The notes below the pieces were generated by a model. That model did no database searches and was not told where the DNA came from. It saw only the letters and a list, made by a program, of their open reading frames with translations. A DNA stretch of 64,000 nt, from positions 3,529,184-3,593,183 of the forward strand of contig OY725500.1 in assembly GCA_963281255.1 (NCBI GenBank). The letters are read 5' to 3'. This DNA comes from Aphrocallistes beatrix (Eukaryota; Porifera; Hexactinellida; Sceptrulophora; Aphrocallistidae). Shown in pieces: positions 1 to 10,229 of this stretch (positions are counted from its first letter, which is position 1; the number at the start of each line of letters is the position of its first letter). A program made the position numbers and the translations under genes.

Positions 1-1222
1 GTAAGTTCTGAGCTCAGAGCAAAATGTCGATTCATCGTGGAATTATGACGTCATTGTCACATTTTTAAAAGTTAAGCAACACAGTTATTCGAGCATAACT
101 CAGCCATTATAGGAGATAGAAGGATGAAATTTTAATAGAATATCTATACTAACATACCTCACATATGATGTAACTATCATCAAAAATGATGACTCATCAC
201 TTTGTTATGACGTCATCATTACGCATCAAAATTTTAAAATTGAGTAATTTGGTGATTTTTCAAGTGATATCGATTATAAAAGTAAGACAGACATATTTAG
301 AGATGCTATCTCCCTTATAATTAACCAATGTGACCCCAGGCGACCGAAGGGAGCCTCCGGCGGACACAAAGTGTCCGCCAGCCGCGCAGCGCAAGCAAGC
401 GAAGCGCGCTTGTCTGTATATAAATATTCCTCACATGTGATATAACTATCATCAAAAAATGATGGCCATCATTCTCTTATGACGTCATTATTACGCATCA
501 AAATCTGAAAAATTTACAAATTTGGCGATTTTTCGTGCAGTATCGATTATAACTGTAGGACAGACCTATTTCGAGATGTTATCTCCCTTGTAATTCATCA
601 ATGTGACCCCAGGCGCCCGAAGGGCGCCTGGGCGGACACAAAGTGTCCGCCAGCCGCGCAGAGCAAGCAAGCGAAGCGCGCTTGTATGTATATAATTGGA
701 AAGGATCCTAATTGAACCAAGAGAATTGGAAGCATTATAAAACGAATTTCTAACCACTCCCGATAATACACATCCATTAAAATGCTGTAAATCAAACTAA
801 ATGAAATATTTAATCCATAGAAATAGTAGCATATCACATTTATGAACACTTTGTGTCCGCCGGAGGCTCCCTTCGATCGCCTGGAGGTAACATTGGTTAA
901 TTATAAGGGAGATATCATCTCTAAATATGTCCATCTTAGTTTTAAAATCGATATCACTCGAAAAATCACCAAATTTGTCAATTTTTGAAATTTTGATGAG
1001 TAATGATGACGTCATAACAGAGTGATGAGTCATCATTTTTTGATAATAGTTGCATAATATGTGAGATATGTTAGTATACATATTCTATTAAAATTTCAGT
1101 CTGCTATCTCCTATAATGGCTGAGTTATGCCCGAATAACTGTGTTGCTTAACTTTTAAAAATGTGACAATGACGTCATAATTCCATGATGAGTTGACATT
1201 TTGCTCTGAGCTCAGAACTTAC
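1..1222. repeat. Foldback element, left edge cut by window
   Basis: The first ~390 bases are an inverted copy of ~848-1222. The outer ends read GTAAGTTCTGAGCTCAG at position 1 and its reverse complement ending at 1222. Both arms carry TGACGTCA sites and the stretch GATGACTCATCA. The similarity continues past 1222 (to ~1290) and is matched in reverse at ~1488-1609, so the left arm probably extends upstream of the window. No coding capacity is visible. Class is unknown; it is a non-autonomous foldback. Confidence 0.75.
331..688. repeat. Two copies of a GC-rich hairpin module
   Basis: Two nearly identical blocks (331-415 and 606-688) carry the palindrome GGCGGACACAAAGTGTCCGCC followed by a second potential hairpin, CAAGCGAAGCGCGCTTG. 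A partial inverted copy lies at 848-890. Related blocks occur at 16,375-16,450, 22,618-22,680, 60,553-60,650 (reverse) and 62,955-63,031. At the last two places the block forms the 3' end of Helitron-like elements. Confidence 0.7.
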
Positions 1223-1329
1223 TGGAGCCATAGCCAAAAATCAGCTTTCTGCGCCCGGCAGTTTCTTCAATCAATTCGTTACAGATATATATATATATAT
1301 ATAAATAAATAAATAAATATACATTAATC

Positions 1330-1481
1330 GAGTTTTAATAGTAAGGGGCAGTGTAGAACTTTCAATTCTCAACTCAAGGATGCATCATTTATAAATTTAT
1401 TAATTTTAGTTTGGTCAACCAAGGGGTTCGGATAACTGAAGTGTTCGGATAACTGAAGTTCGGATAACTGACGTTCTACTG
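1330..1481 (-). mobile_element. pogo/Tc1-like MITE, truncated
   Basis: The right end GGATAACTGACGTTCTACTG abuts TA. The body is the reverse complement of the complete MITE at 35,333-35,607, including the GATGCATCATTTATAAA stretch. The other end is missing. GTTCGGATAACTGAAG is repeated near the right end. Confidence 0.65.
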
Positions 1482-1609
1482 TATATAAATCTGTAACGAA
1501 TTGTTTGAAACTGCCAAGCACAGAAAGCTGATTATTGGCATGTAGGAGTCTTTTGGCTAGGTTCCACTAAGTTCTGACCTCAGACGAAAATGTCGACATC
1601 ATAGAATTA

Positions 1610-2651
1610 CAGGGTGGCTCATAAGTTCTGTGATAAGCTTCATTAGGTATAAAACTCCTTATACTCAAACAATCTTAGCTACTATGGTCTTTAGAGATTC
1701 TAATCCGAATATTCTCACTGATTTTAAAAGATTTTTTCAGTCTAGGGGAAAAATTGTGTCCTAGCACGCAGCGAAAATCGAGTATCAGGGCCCACTGCTC
1801 TTCAAATGATCTTTCTAGAGCAGTGATTCTCAAAGTGGGCCATAGAGCTCCCCAGGGGGCGCTGAAAGGTTGTTGGGGGGCGCTAATGTGTTTTGTTAGC
1901 AATGCATCTACGATATTTGAACCTCAAAAAAAATGTGTATTCCAGAATATTGATGGTTATCTTTGAAACAAATTTCAACATTCACTGTAGTTGTTAGAAC
2001 TAGAAAGTACAATAATCACACTGTCAATGGTTTCCTGTGACTAATTAATACAATAATTACACTGTTGATGGCTTACGAGTAAGGGGAGGGGGCGGTGTCG
2101 ACAGTAAATCCTGATTAGGGGGCGGTGTGCTAAATTAGTTTGAGAAACACTGTTCTAGAGTCTTCAAATTCTAGGAAAAATTTGGCCCTCACATTTCCCT
2201 CGAACACTCTAAATTTGTAGAGCTACAAGATGTTTATATCAGTACATATTGAGAACCATTTGGATCAGATTTTTGGTGATGTGAAAAAAGGTGCAATTTT
2301 GAGTGATTTTGGAAAATGTACCTATTTTAATCTCGTGAAATAATAAATATTCTCTCATTTCTGATAATGAATTCAATGGATTTGTGAAATATTTCCATAG
2401 TGAATGAAAGGCATCTGGTGCTAAATCGTCATAGAACATCGATTATGAAGACATTTTTTACAGAAGCAGTGACCTTGATTCTCGATTTTCGCCGCGTGCT
2501 AGGAAGTTCCAGGTCTTAGACTTGAAAAATCTTTTAAAATCATTGAGAATATTCGAATTATAATCTCTAAAGACCATAATAGCTAAGAATGTTTGAGTAT
2601 AGGACATTTTATACCTAAAGAAGCTTATATCAGAACTTATGAGCCACCCCG
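1610..2651. mobile_element. Tc1/mariner-type MITE with TA target duplication
   Basis: The terminal inverted repeats begin CAGGGTGGCTCATAAG (1610) and CGGGGTGGCTCATAAG (reverse of 2651). They are flanked by TA at 1608-1609 and 2652-2653. The flanks join to GAATTATGACGTC, the sequence found uninterrupted at ~39-53 in the neighbouring foldback, so the insertion site is confirmed. Long inner arms (about 1676-1800 and 2460-2600) are also inverted. No transposase is present. A relative without the ends lies at 48,400-48,840. Confidence 0.85.
1821..2152. mobile_element. hAT-type MITE nested in the TA element
   Basis: The ends are CAGTGATTCTCAAA and, in reverse, CAGTGTTTCTCAAA. A perfect 8-bp duplication TTCTAGAG sits on both sides (1813-1820 and 2153-2160). 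The body is GC-richer, with G-runs, and has no coding capacity. It is the innermost of three nested insertions. Confidence 0.9.
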
Positions 2652-2776
2652 TATGACGTCATTGTTGATCTAGCATCTTTGGCAACAGAAAACATTTGAC
2701 CAGTGTCATCCATGTGTATTAATTACCTTTTTGATTATACATGTACATGTGGCTATAATAGTTTGTGTAGTTTTGT

Positions 2777-3873
2777 TAACTTCGGTAATAGCCTACTGGC
2801 TACTGTATATAAAGCCTCACAGTAACTTGCGGATTTGAGACTAGGGATGCGGTAGAAGGTGGTTGAACTAATACATGAGTTGCCTTAAATCATTAACCAA
2901 GCACAATAGAGCTTAGGAATCTATTACAACCATATATAAATATGGTATTAAAGTACCAATATCAAATGTTAAAATTAATATTAGTCACCATATGATTGCG
3001 CAATAGGTTATGTTTGTGACAAATTTAGTGATTTTGAGGCCGTTTAAGGGCACTTCTAAGTGTTTTTGTTATAAGATTTTTCCCTTAGCACTGAGATGTG
3101 AATGGGTTAATACAGAAAATTTGGAATTTTTTAATGGAATGTCGCTACATTCCAGTGTTGCTATGGAAACGTGTTTTGGTCAGTTGTGGTCATATCTTAA
3201 AAACTGCAAGAGCTAGACATTCAAATGTAACTCTATTTGATAGCGAATAGACTACTTCCTATTAAGCACAATATAATTACTAAATCTAAATGCAATGATT
3301 TACGAGATATTCGACAAATTACCAAATGTTACCAATATGATAAATTGTTTAATAATTCGTGAACCATCGAATAAATCATATTATCATTTAACACAGGGAA
3401 TAGTCTATTCGCTCTCAAATGGAATTACATTTGAATGTCTAACTCTTGCAGTTTTTAAGAAATTACCACAACTGACCAAAACACGTTTCCATAGCAACAC
3501 TGGAATGTAGCGACATTCCATGAAAAAATTCCAACTTTTCTGTATTAACCTATTTAAATCTCAGTTCTAAAGAAAAAATCTTATAACAAAAGCCCCTAAA
3601 CGGCCTCTGAAAATCACTAAATTTGTCACAAATATAACCTATTGCGCAATCATATGGTGAATAATATTAATTTTAACATTTGATATTGGTACTTTAATAC
3701 CATATTTATATTTTGGTTGTAATACATTCCTAAGCTCTATTGTGCTTGGTTAATGATTTAAGGCAACTCATGTATTAGTTCAACCATCTTCTACCGTAGT
3801 CCCAAATCCGCAAGTTTCTGTGAAGCCTTATAACAAAGACCGAAGCATAGTAGGCTATGCTTCGGTCTTTGTT
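2777..3873. repeat. Long inverted-repeat (foldback) element upstream of VLIG copy 1
   Basis: About 500-bp arms (2777-3280 and 3380-3873) are inverted copies of each other. Shared landmarks are the AAATCCGCAAG, ATTGCGCAATAGGTTAT and ATGTCGCTACATTCCA stretches. A partial copy of the same family lies at 21,660-22,165, upstream of VLIG copy 2. Short open frames in the arms are by-products of the repeat. Confidence 0.8.
3832..3873. repeat. Perfect 19-bp stem hairpin 54 bp before the VLIG1 start codon
   Basis: AACAAAGACCGAAGCATAG, then loop TAGG, then the exact complement. The hairpin sits at the outer end of the foldback element. Whether it has any effect on the downstream transcript is unknown. 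Confidence 0.7.
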
Positions 3874-3927
3874 GGACGGTTTTGCATCAATATTAATTAA
3901 AATTATTAGAATTTTAGTCATTTTAAA

Positions 3928-6900
3928 ATGCCGAGAAAGAGAAGAGGGAAACATTCAGCAAAAAGCGAAGATAATACATCGGAAGAAAATGTGCTTAATT
4001 CTCAAGAAAAGCAAGTCATAAGAGAAAAGTACAATGCTGGGTATTCAACGACAGAAATTGCAGAACACTTGAAAATAGCTGAGAGCATCATTAAGGAACA
4101 TGTTGAGAGCACTTTTATAACGTTCAATGGGAAAGAAGGGAAGATGGTTTTGGAAACGATATACAAATTATTTGGGACTTATCCAATTGCTGAATTACGA
4201 AAAATGATTGCGACTAAGAATATTGAACTACAAAATAAAATTTGTTGTGAACTTCCAAAAATTGATAGAGAAGAGTTTAAGGCCCTCAAAAATTACTTCA
4301 TGAAATTCGAACAATCACAATTTTTTTTAGGGATCGATGAAACTTTGAGCATTGAAGAAAAGCAATGTATCAGATCAAGTAGTCTGGACGACATACAGGT
4401 TCTTAGTTTAAAACTGAATAAGATGGAGAAAGTTATCCGTGATTATCTACTACGGTATTCCCCAGACGGAGAAATTCTGCTTATTGATGAACAAGAACAG
4501 TTGAAACTGTTGCGAGAATTTGCTGCGGATTTTGCAATGGATACAAAAATATCCTACACGACATATAGAATGATCATTACACACTCTTTTAACAGTTTAA
4601 TTGAGAATGCAAAAACTTGTAGTAAGGAAGTAAATTCACTCAAAAAGATATTCAACGAACTTCTGGCTTTGGCATTCTACTACATCAAGTGCAGTTTACC
4701 ATTAGAGGACATAACAGAGATATTCAGGAAAATAACGAACATATCGCTATCTACACTCGATTTATTCCATTTAATTTTTCAAATGTCAGATCCCGTAGTC
4801 CGAGGTCTCTGCATAGAACATTATTCATTCAGCAATCCAGTCCCATTCTATTACCCAATACTCGGACTCTATCCTCCAGAACAAACATCTAGCCAATTTG
4901 AAATCTGTAAAGAACTCTGGTACTCTTTACAACAGTTCAGTGGTTTAGTTTCATTTGGGTTAGGATGGGCTTCTTGGAATCCTATTGGGAAATCTCATCT
5001 TTTGGATTTGATGTTTGACACAGATTTTGAGAAAGGAAGTCCTCAAAACAGTCCATTTCATTTAAGTTCAATTGATATACAGATGACAAAAAATGTATTT
5101 GGAAAGAAAGGAAGTACTGGGGAATCTACACAATGGGCATATATAGATTGTCACAGATGCTCAGATATTCATGTCATAAAAGACATTTGTCAGAACTTGG
5201 ATATTGCATTAATTCATGTTAGCTATTCTGACTATAGAGAGAACTACTCTCGATTGATGGAAGACCTAAATACAATCACAGTCAACACTGGACATGTCTA
5301 TGTATTGGTTCGAGATTGTACAGAAAATGAACTATATAGAGAACAGGTCGCAATGAGTGGCAAAACTTTTATTTTTATTCCGAATCTCATTAAAATGATC
5401 TCAGGATTTAAAGAAATTGGATACATGATCTTACATTCGCCGATCGTAGATCCGAGATTGGTTGGAAGCCATTTCCTTGAAAATGTTATCACTCGAAATG
5501 ACAGTTGGGCTAATTTAAAGGTAGAAAAAAACTTGATCGAAAGTATCATGAATTGTAATAACACAAACATTCAAAGTACAGTTAGCCTAGGTTTTTCACA
5601 CCTTAGTTATTATCCACATTTTGTGAAGTACATGAGTTGTTTCTATGAAGCTTCTAGCCAAGAAGACCCAAATATTATCAATGAATTGAACAGAAAATGC
5701 GAGCAACTCGCTAACCATTTTGAAAATGCTGAAATGAATGCGATCGTTTGGTGCTTCAATGAAATTTTAACCATGGATAATTCGACACTCATTTTGTGGA
5801 AATTGTCACAAGAACTCAACATTCTCTCGAAACGACTAAGCCACGCAAGTAACGAATCGCTCCTCTCTCTAGAAATTCTCTGGAGAGAAGCTTTGCTTTC
5901 GAATAAATATAATCCCAGCCTAGATGAAGGTACACCAGAGAGTAAATATTTCGAAACATTTTCTTCGAACTTCAGTAAGCATGTGGAGAGAGGAGAACCT
6001 TTCGAGCTGATTGATGGTGATAACCTCAGGTTCTTTAACCAAGATATTAACGTTCTTCTGTCCAAATTCTATGAAAAGCAAAATATTGATTCACATAATA
6101 CAGCTAGAATGACTAGAGTAACGCCAATAGTAGTGAGCATATTTGGACCTCAGAGTTCTGGGAAGTCTACGCTACTGAATTACTGTTTCGGTTGTAAGTT
6201 CTTGACTAGTGCTGGCAGGTGTACTAAAGGAATATATGCATCTCTTTCAAAGCTCAGTCAACCAATCAATAATTCTGATCATTTCCTCATTCTCGACACA
6301 GAAGGACTAGATGCTTCTGAGAAAGTCAAATCACAGAACACTTCAGGAATACACTTTGACAGGACGATGGTGCTGTTTTGTTTAGCCGTGTCACAAGTCA
6401 CTATCATTAATATTAAAGGGGATTTTGGGAAAGAAATGCAGAATCTTTTACAAATATGTGCTTACTCTCTGAACAAGTTAAAAGTGAGTAAGGTAGCAGC
6501 TCCAAAAATATTCTTCGTTCTCAATCAACAAGCAGATCCAGATCCTGACAAACATCTGAATTCGATCAATACTCTTTTAGACAAACTGAATGAAGAGTCG
6601 TACCTTATGGATACCGACGGTTTGAAAATTTCTGATTTAATTAATGTCTCAAAGGAAAATCTATTCGTCCTTCCTTCTGCTTTTAACTCTAAATCATTGA
6701 ATACTCAGATAACCAAACTATTCGATTCAGATTTGTGCAAATTATCTCCAACAATAAGTTTCGCAAATAGATGTGCTGATTTACGGATGTCCATCATCCA
6801 TCAACTGAAAAATAATGTGTCTGATAGCAAAACTTCCTTTAACACAATGAGTGAATGGATGGAAATGTCTGGTGTTATTTGGGACACTATTGTCAAATAC

Positions 6901-7974
6901 CAAGACATAGTAAAATACAGAAATACTGACGAACTAAAATGTAGTAATGCACTTGACAAAATTTTGAGTGATATATTGCAAAATAAAATCCATTTAAATA
7001 CAGAAAAATATCAAGAAATTACAAAAAAAACGATTTCAACAATAAAGAAGATTACCAAGTTGAGTCCTCCAAAAGACATACTGGAAGATGTGGAGAGAGA
7101 ATTGTACGATGTATTCAAAGAAGATAAAGAAAATGCCTTGACAGAGTTTGCAATACAATGCCAAGCTAATGCCTTGCTTAAGAAAATGGATTACATGTGC
7201 GATGAAGCTGAATCAAACTTGAGAAGACTTATCTACATGGAAAATAAAATTTATAGCGATAAACTCAATTTAGCACTCACAGCTAGGTTAACTGATTTGT
7301 GGGTAAAAGAGTGTAAGCTGAATTTACAGCGAACAATTGAGGAGAATGGTGATAAGTATTTAGATTTCAGTATTGAGGAACAAATAGGAGAATTTGAAAA
7401 ACTCTGGATCGATTGCTTCAGTGATGGCGCAAAGGAAGAAAAAATCGAGTATGGCAAGAAATTTGACGAGTTGTATTCCCTGTTTAGGATGGAATCAAAA
7501 ACAATGGAAAATAAACAAACGATTTATGCTTTATTTTGTGATTCTAACTTCGACATGGACATCATAATTCAGGACCTTAGCAAATGCATGTTTCAAAGAT
7601 TTTGCGACAAGAGTGATCAATTCGCAGGAACTGATCATTTCATCTACCCTTGGAGAGAGAACAGAGTTCCCTTAAAGGAAATGACACCTTACATTGGGAA
7701 ACAAAGGTGTGAATATCTATCTGAAGATTCTTTGTATTTCATTACAGTTAATCAGCATCAGCATGTTGTTCAAGTCACTAAACCTAATATCAAGTTTAGT
7801 AAATGGGTTCCATCAGACTGTTATCCACTGATAAGATATTGTTCCGGTTTCTACAATCATCCTGATATTATTTGGAGAATTGAGAAGAGAAAGCAAATAC
7901 TATTCCTCGCTTCTCAACTAAAAGATCCTAATAATCATAATAAAAGCACCTGGGATAAATTTATTACGACATAG
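3928..7974 (+). CDS. VLIG-like giant GTPase copy 1, N-terminal and GTPase part
   Basis: This belongs to the very large inducible GTPase (GVIN/URGCP) group of cytosolic or nuclear dynamin-superfamily GTPases. The ATG at 3928 follows a possible 3' splice site (TTTTAG), and the protein starts with a basic MPRKRRGKH stretch. Residues 31-60 resemble a helix-turn-helix (GYSTTEIAEHLKIAESI). A helical region follows, then a degenerate P-loop NPIGKSH (351-357). The main GTPase has G1 GPQSSGKST (740-748), switch region GRCTKG, G3 DTEGL (790) and the family's NQQADPD in the G4 area (866). Long helices follow. The frame ends at TAG 7972-7974 because one base is missing near 7967: copy 2 reads ATCACTGAC where this copy reads ATTACGAC. 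The rest of the protein continues in the next frame. This is either a recent lesion or a sequence error. Confidence 0.85.
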   Translation: MPRKRRGKHSAKSEDNTSEENVLNSQEKQVIREKYNAGYSTTEIAEHLKIAESIIKEHVESTFITFNGKEGKMVLETIYKLFGTYPIAELRKMIATKNIELQNKICCELPKIDREEFKALKNYFMKFEQSQFFLGIDETLSIEEKQCIRSSSLDDIQVLSLKLNKMEKVIRDYLLRYSPDGEILLIDEQEQLKLLREFAADFAMDTKISYTTYRMIITHSFNSLIENAKTCSKEVNSLKKIFNELLALAFYYIKCSLPLEDITEIFRKITNISLSTLDLFHLIFQMSDPVVRGLCIEHYSFSNPVPFYYPILGLYPPEQTSSQFEICKELWYSLQQFSGLVSFGLGWASWNPIGKSHLLDLMFDTDFEKGSPQNSPFHLSSIDIQMTKNVFGKKGSTGESTQWAYIDCHRCSDIHVIKDICQNLDIALIHVSYSDYRENYSRLMEDLNTITVNTGHVYVLVRDCTENELYREQVAMSGKTFIFIPNLIKMISGFKEIGYMILHSPIVDPRLVGSHFLENVITRNDSWANLKVEKNLIESIMNCNNTNIQSTVSLGFSHLSYYPHFVKYMSCFYEASSQEDPNIINELNRKCEQLANHFENAEMNAIVWCFNEILTMDNSTLILWKLSQELNILSKRLSHASNESLLSLEILWREALLSNKYNPSLDEGTPESKYFETFSSNFSKHVERGEPFELIDGDNLRFFNQDINVLLSKFYEKQNIDSHNTARMTRVTPIVVSIFGPQSSGKSTLLNYCFGCKFLTSAGRCTKGIYASLSKLSQPINNSDHFLILDTEGLDASEKVKSQNTSGIHFDRTMVLFCLAVSQVTIINIKGDFGKEMQNLLQICAYSLNKLKVSKVAAPKIFFVLNQQADPDPDKHLNSINTLLDKLNEESYLMDTDGLKISDLINVSKENLFVLPSAFNSKSLNTQITKLFDSDLCKLSPTISFANRCADLRMSIIHQLKNNVSDSKTSFNTMSEWMEMSGVIWDTIVKYQDIVKYRNTDELKCSNALDKILSDILQNKIHLNTEKYQEITKKTISTIKKITKLSPPKDILEDVERELYDVFKEDKENALTEFAIQCQANALLKKMDYMCDEAESNLRRLIYMENKIYSDKLNLALTARLTDLWVKECKLNLQRTIEENGDKYLDFSIEEQIGEFEKLWIDCFSDGAKEEKIEYGKKFDELYSLFRMESKTMENKQTIYALFCDSNFDMDIIIQDLSKCMFQRFCDKSDQFAGTDHFIYPWRENRVPLKEMTPYIGKQRCEYLSEDSLYFITVNQHQHVVQVTKPNIKFSKWVPSDCYPLIRYCSGFYNHPDIIWRIEKRKQILFLASQLKDPNNHNKSTWDKFITT

Positions 7975-10229
7975 CAAAGCGCGTCCAAGATTTTACTAAG
8001 GAAGATCCCAACATCTCCCATTCAACTGTGAAGGAGATCGTAGACTTTTTGTATCACATATGCAAACTGATAAATTATGAAATAAATTTTATTGAAGCAA
8101 AATTGTCAAATTCAGCCGAGAGGACAATATCGACATTTGCTTTTGCTTTCGCATTTAAATCACTTTTGAAAACCAATCGAGACGTCCAAAATGCGAAAAA
8201 GTCAAAGCAAATGATAAATAAAAAACACGATCTTAAATATTTCTTGCAAAAAGTTGAAAATCAGAAGTTGGCCAGAGGAAATTGGGATCGGAAAAAAATG
8301 AGAGAGGGCGATAAGACGATAGTAAACAAATTTGCTGAAGATCTGCTAGCAGCTGTTTGGAGAGATGTGAATGCAGATTGCGAACAGAATATCAAAGAGA
8401 AATATTTCAATCAGAAAAGAGACAGACTCTCACACAAGAGTATCTTGCTCCTAGCAAATCAGAAGATTACAGAAGAACTTGAAGCTGAAAATGAACCAAT
8501 TGATGAAAAAAATATCGTAATTCAGTACACATGTAATCGGACTCAAAATCTGAAAGAGTTATTCAAAGAAGAATGGCTCAAGTTTGCGAACGAACTCCAT
8601 GACAATATAGTCGGAGATATGAGAGATAAATTTACTGAGCAAATATCAACAATCAAGCATGTCCTGTCAGAATTCTTGGATAGGTTAGAAGCTAGGTGCA
8701 AAGAATTGGATCGACTCGAGGATATTGGATCAGATTCAGACAGCAATTTTGATATTGCTGATAAGGAAATGACAGAGCAGACTGCTGGTAAGTCAGATTC
8801 TAAAGCAAAATATGTTCCATTTAAAGCAATGGTATTCTTCCTGGAGCAATACCTTAATCCAAACCTGAGTTCAGATCAATTCAAAAAACTTTTTGATAAT
8901 GCCTTTGAAGTGAATGGCATGAAGATGAAAAAACACCATCAGTGCTATGTACTATTCGAAAAACCACACGATCCAGCCCTTAGGCTGAGTGAAGAAATGT
9001 TCAATAGTTTGACAGAGTCGAACATGTTCGAGAATACTGAGACTATTTTCAATATCAAAGTTTACATACAGGAATACTTACGTATGTTAAACTGCTATGA
9101 ATACCGAGTAACTGAGGATGAATATGAACAAATATTGAAAGACACTAAAGAAAGGTTTGAAGCCGATGTCATTAACTGTCCACGACCGTGCCCTAGTTGT
9201 GGCAAGTTTTGTGAGAGGGAAATGCATCCCCATGGAGGGAAGTGTCAGATAATGACAGGACATCAGATATGCTCAATGGGAGGGAACGTCTGGAATACTG
9301 ACGAAGATAAAACAGCAATATTGCTGATGTGTGAAGACTACAACGATCATTCACCAGTGCTCACACCAGGACAGAACATGAAATGGTGGGAGTTTAAAGA
9401 GAAGTGCGGAGACCAGTGGGACTGGAGTCTTCCTACCGATGAGGAATATGTAACTCTACAAAAAGAGAACCGCAACAGAACTAAACAAATCTGGAAAAAA
9501 TTTGGAAGAATAATACTTAAGTATTACACCAATCGAGGTACACCTATTACTTACATTCCTTACACATGTCCTGAGGAGATATACAGATCTTTATTTTCAC
9601 CCATCCATTACACCTGTTATGTTATTGATGGGACAGTTGAGGAACATGATACATTTGAATCCTTTAAAAGTCTTGTTTCTTTGCTCAGTAGAGCATATAC
9701 AGAATCTGGAAACTATAATATTAGAGTGATCATTTACCACGGGCATAGTGGTGATGGACAAAAGTGTATTGAATATTTTCCAGACAATAATGGCTTTACT
9801 TCAGATGGCGAGAGCATACAAAATTTCCTCAAAGAAGTTAAAAACTATGGCGACCAAAGAGATGAATTAGCAATATTAGATGGTTTGGCTACAGCAGCTA
9901 CAGAAACAGATTGGAAATCTGGTTTGGGAATTATCAACATGATTCAACACCATTATGTAGAACCCACGAATGGATTTTTCAATATTCTTACAGCTGAAGG
10001 AAAATGTGACCAGTGTTGTCCATTTGATTGGGAAACAGTCAGGGATAAAATTGATAAATTTCACATTTTATATCTTAAATACAGAGAAATAAAACGTACC
10101 CATCCAGATTATGATCCCAATCCCCAACCCTATCACAAATTCTCGGAATCTACTACAAACAATTCCAACTCTGTGGAAAAAATAAAGCCCAAAACACAGG
10201 TTTTCATTAACTACAAAACTGACAAATAA
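7968..10229 (+). CDS. VLIG-like giant GTPase copy 1, C-terminal part (frame-shifted)
   Basis: This continues the preceding segment one base out of frame and is open to TAA at 10,227-10,229. Together they would make about 2,100 residues, a normal length for a VLIG. In order it shows long helical and coiled segments, an acidic SDSDSNFD patch, and the VLIG-type cysteine/histidine cluster beginning CPSCGKFCEREMHPHGGKC (from 9189), probably zinc-binding. A C-terminal region then starts at VIDGT (9621) and runs through RVIIYHGHSGDGQ, FTSDGESIQNFL and ATETDWKSG. That order resembles the vWA domain of alpha-kinase (VWKA) proteins, but the DxSxS metal site is missing. AATAAA overlaps the stop codon. 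The zinc cluster is a family feature; the vWA call is inference. Confidence 0.75.
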   Translation, partial: DIAKRVQDFTKEDPNISHSTVKEIVDFLYHICKLINYEINFIEAKLSNSAERTISTFAFAFAFKSLLKTNRDVQNAKKSKQMINKKHDLKYFLQKVENQKLARGNWDRKKMREGDKTIVNKFAEDLLAAVWRDVNADCEQNIKEKYFNQKRDRLSHKSILLLANQKITEELEAENEPIDEKNIVIQYTCNRTQNLKELFKEEWLKFANELHDNIVGDMRDKFTEQISTIKHVLSEFLDRLEARCKELDRLEDIGSDSDSNFDIADKEMTEQTAGKSDSKAKYVPFKAMVFFLEQYLNPNLSSDQFKKLFDNAFEVNGMKMKKHHQCYVLFEKPHDPALRLSEEMFNSLTESNMFENTETIFNIKVYIQEYLRMLNCYEYRVTEDEYEQILKDTKERFEADVINCPRPCPSCGKFCEREMHPHGGKCQIMTGHQICSMGGNVWNTDEDKTAILLMCEDYNDHSPVLTPGQNMKWWEFKEKCGDQWDWSLPTDEEYVTLQKENRNRTKQIWKKFGRIILKYYTNRGTPITYIPYTCPEEIYRSLFSPIHYTCYVIDGTVEEHDTFESFKSLVSLLSRAYTESGNYNIRVIIYHGHSGDGQKCIEYFPDNNGFTSDGESIQNFLKEVKNYGDQRDELAILDGLATAATETDWKSGLGIINMIQHHYVEPTNGFFNILTAEGKCDQCCPFDWETVRDKIDKFHILYLKYREIKRTHPDYDPNPQPYHKFSESTTNNSNSVEKIKPKTQVFINYKTDK

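Noticed and set aside
566-1081. Minus-strand open frames in the first kilobase
   Set aside because: All fall in inverted-repeat arms and the GC-rich module; no protein signature.
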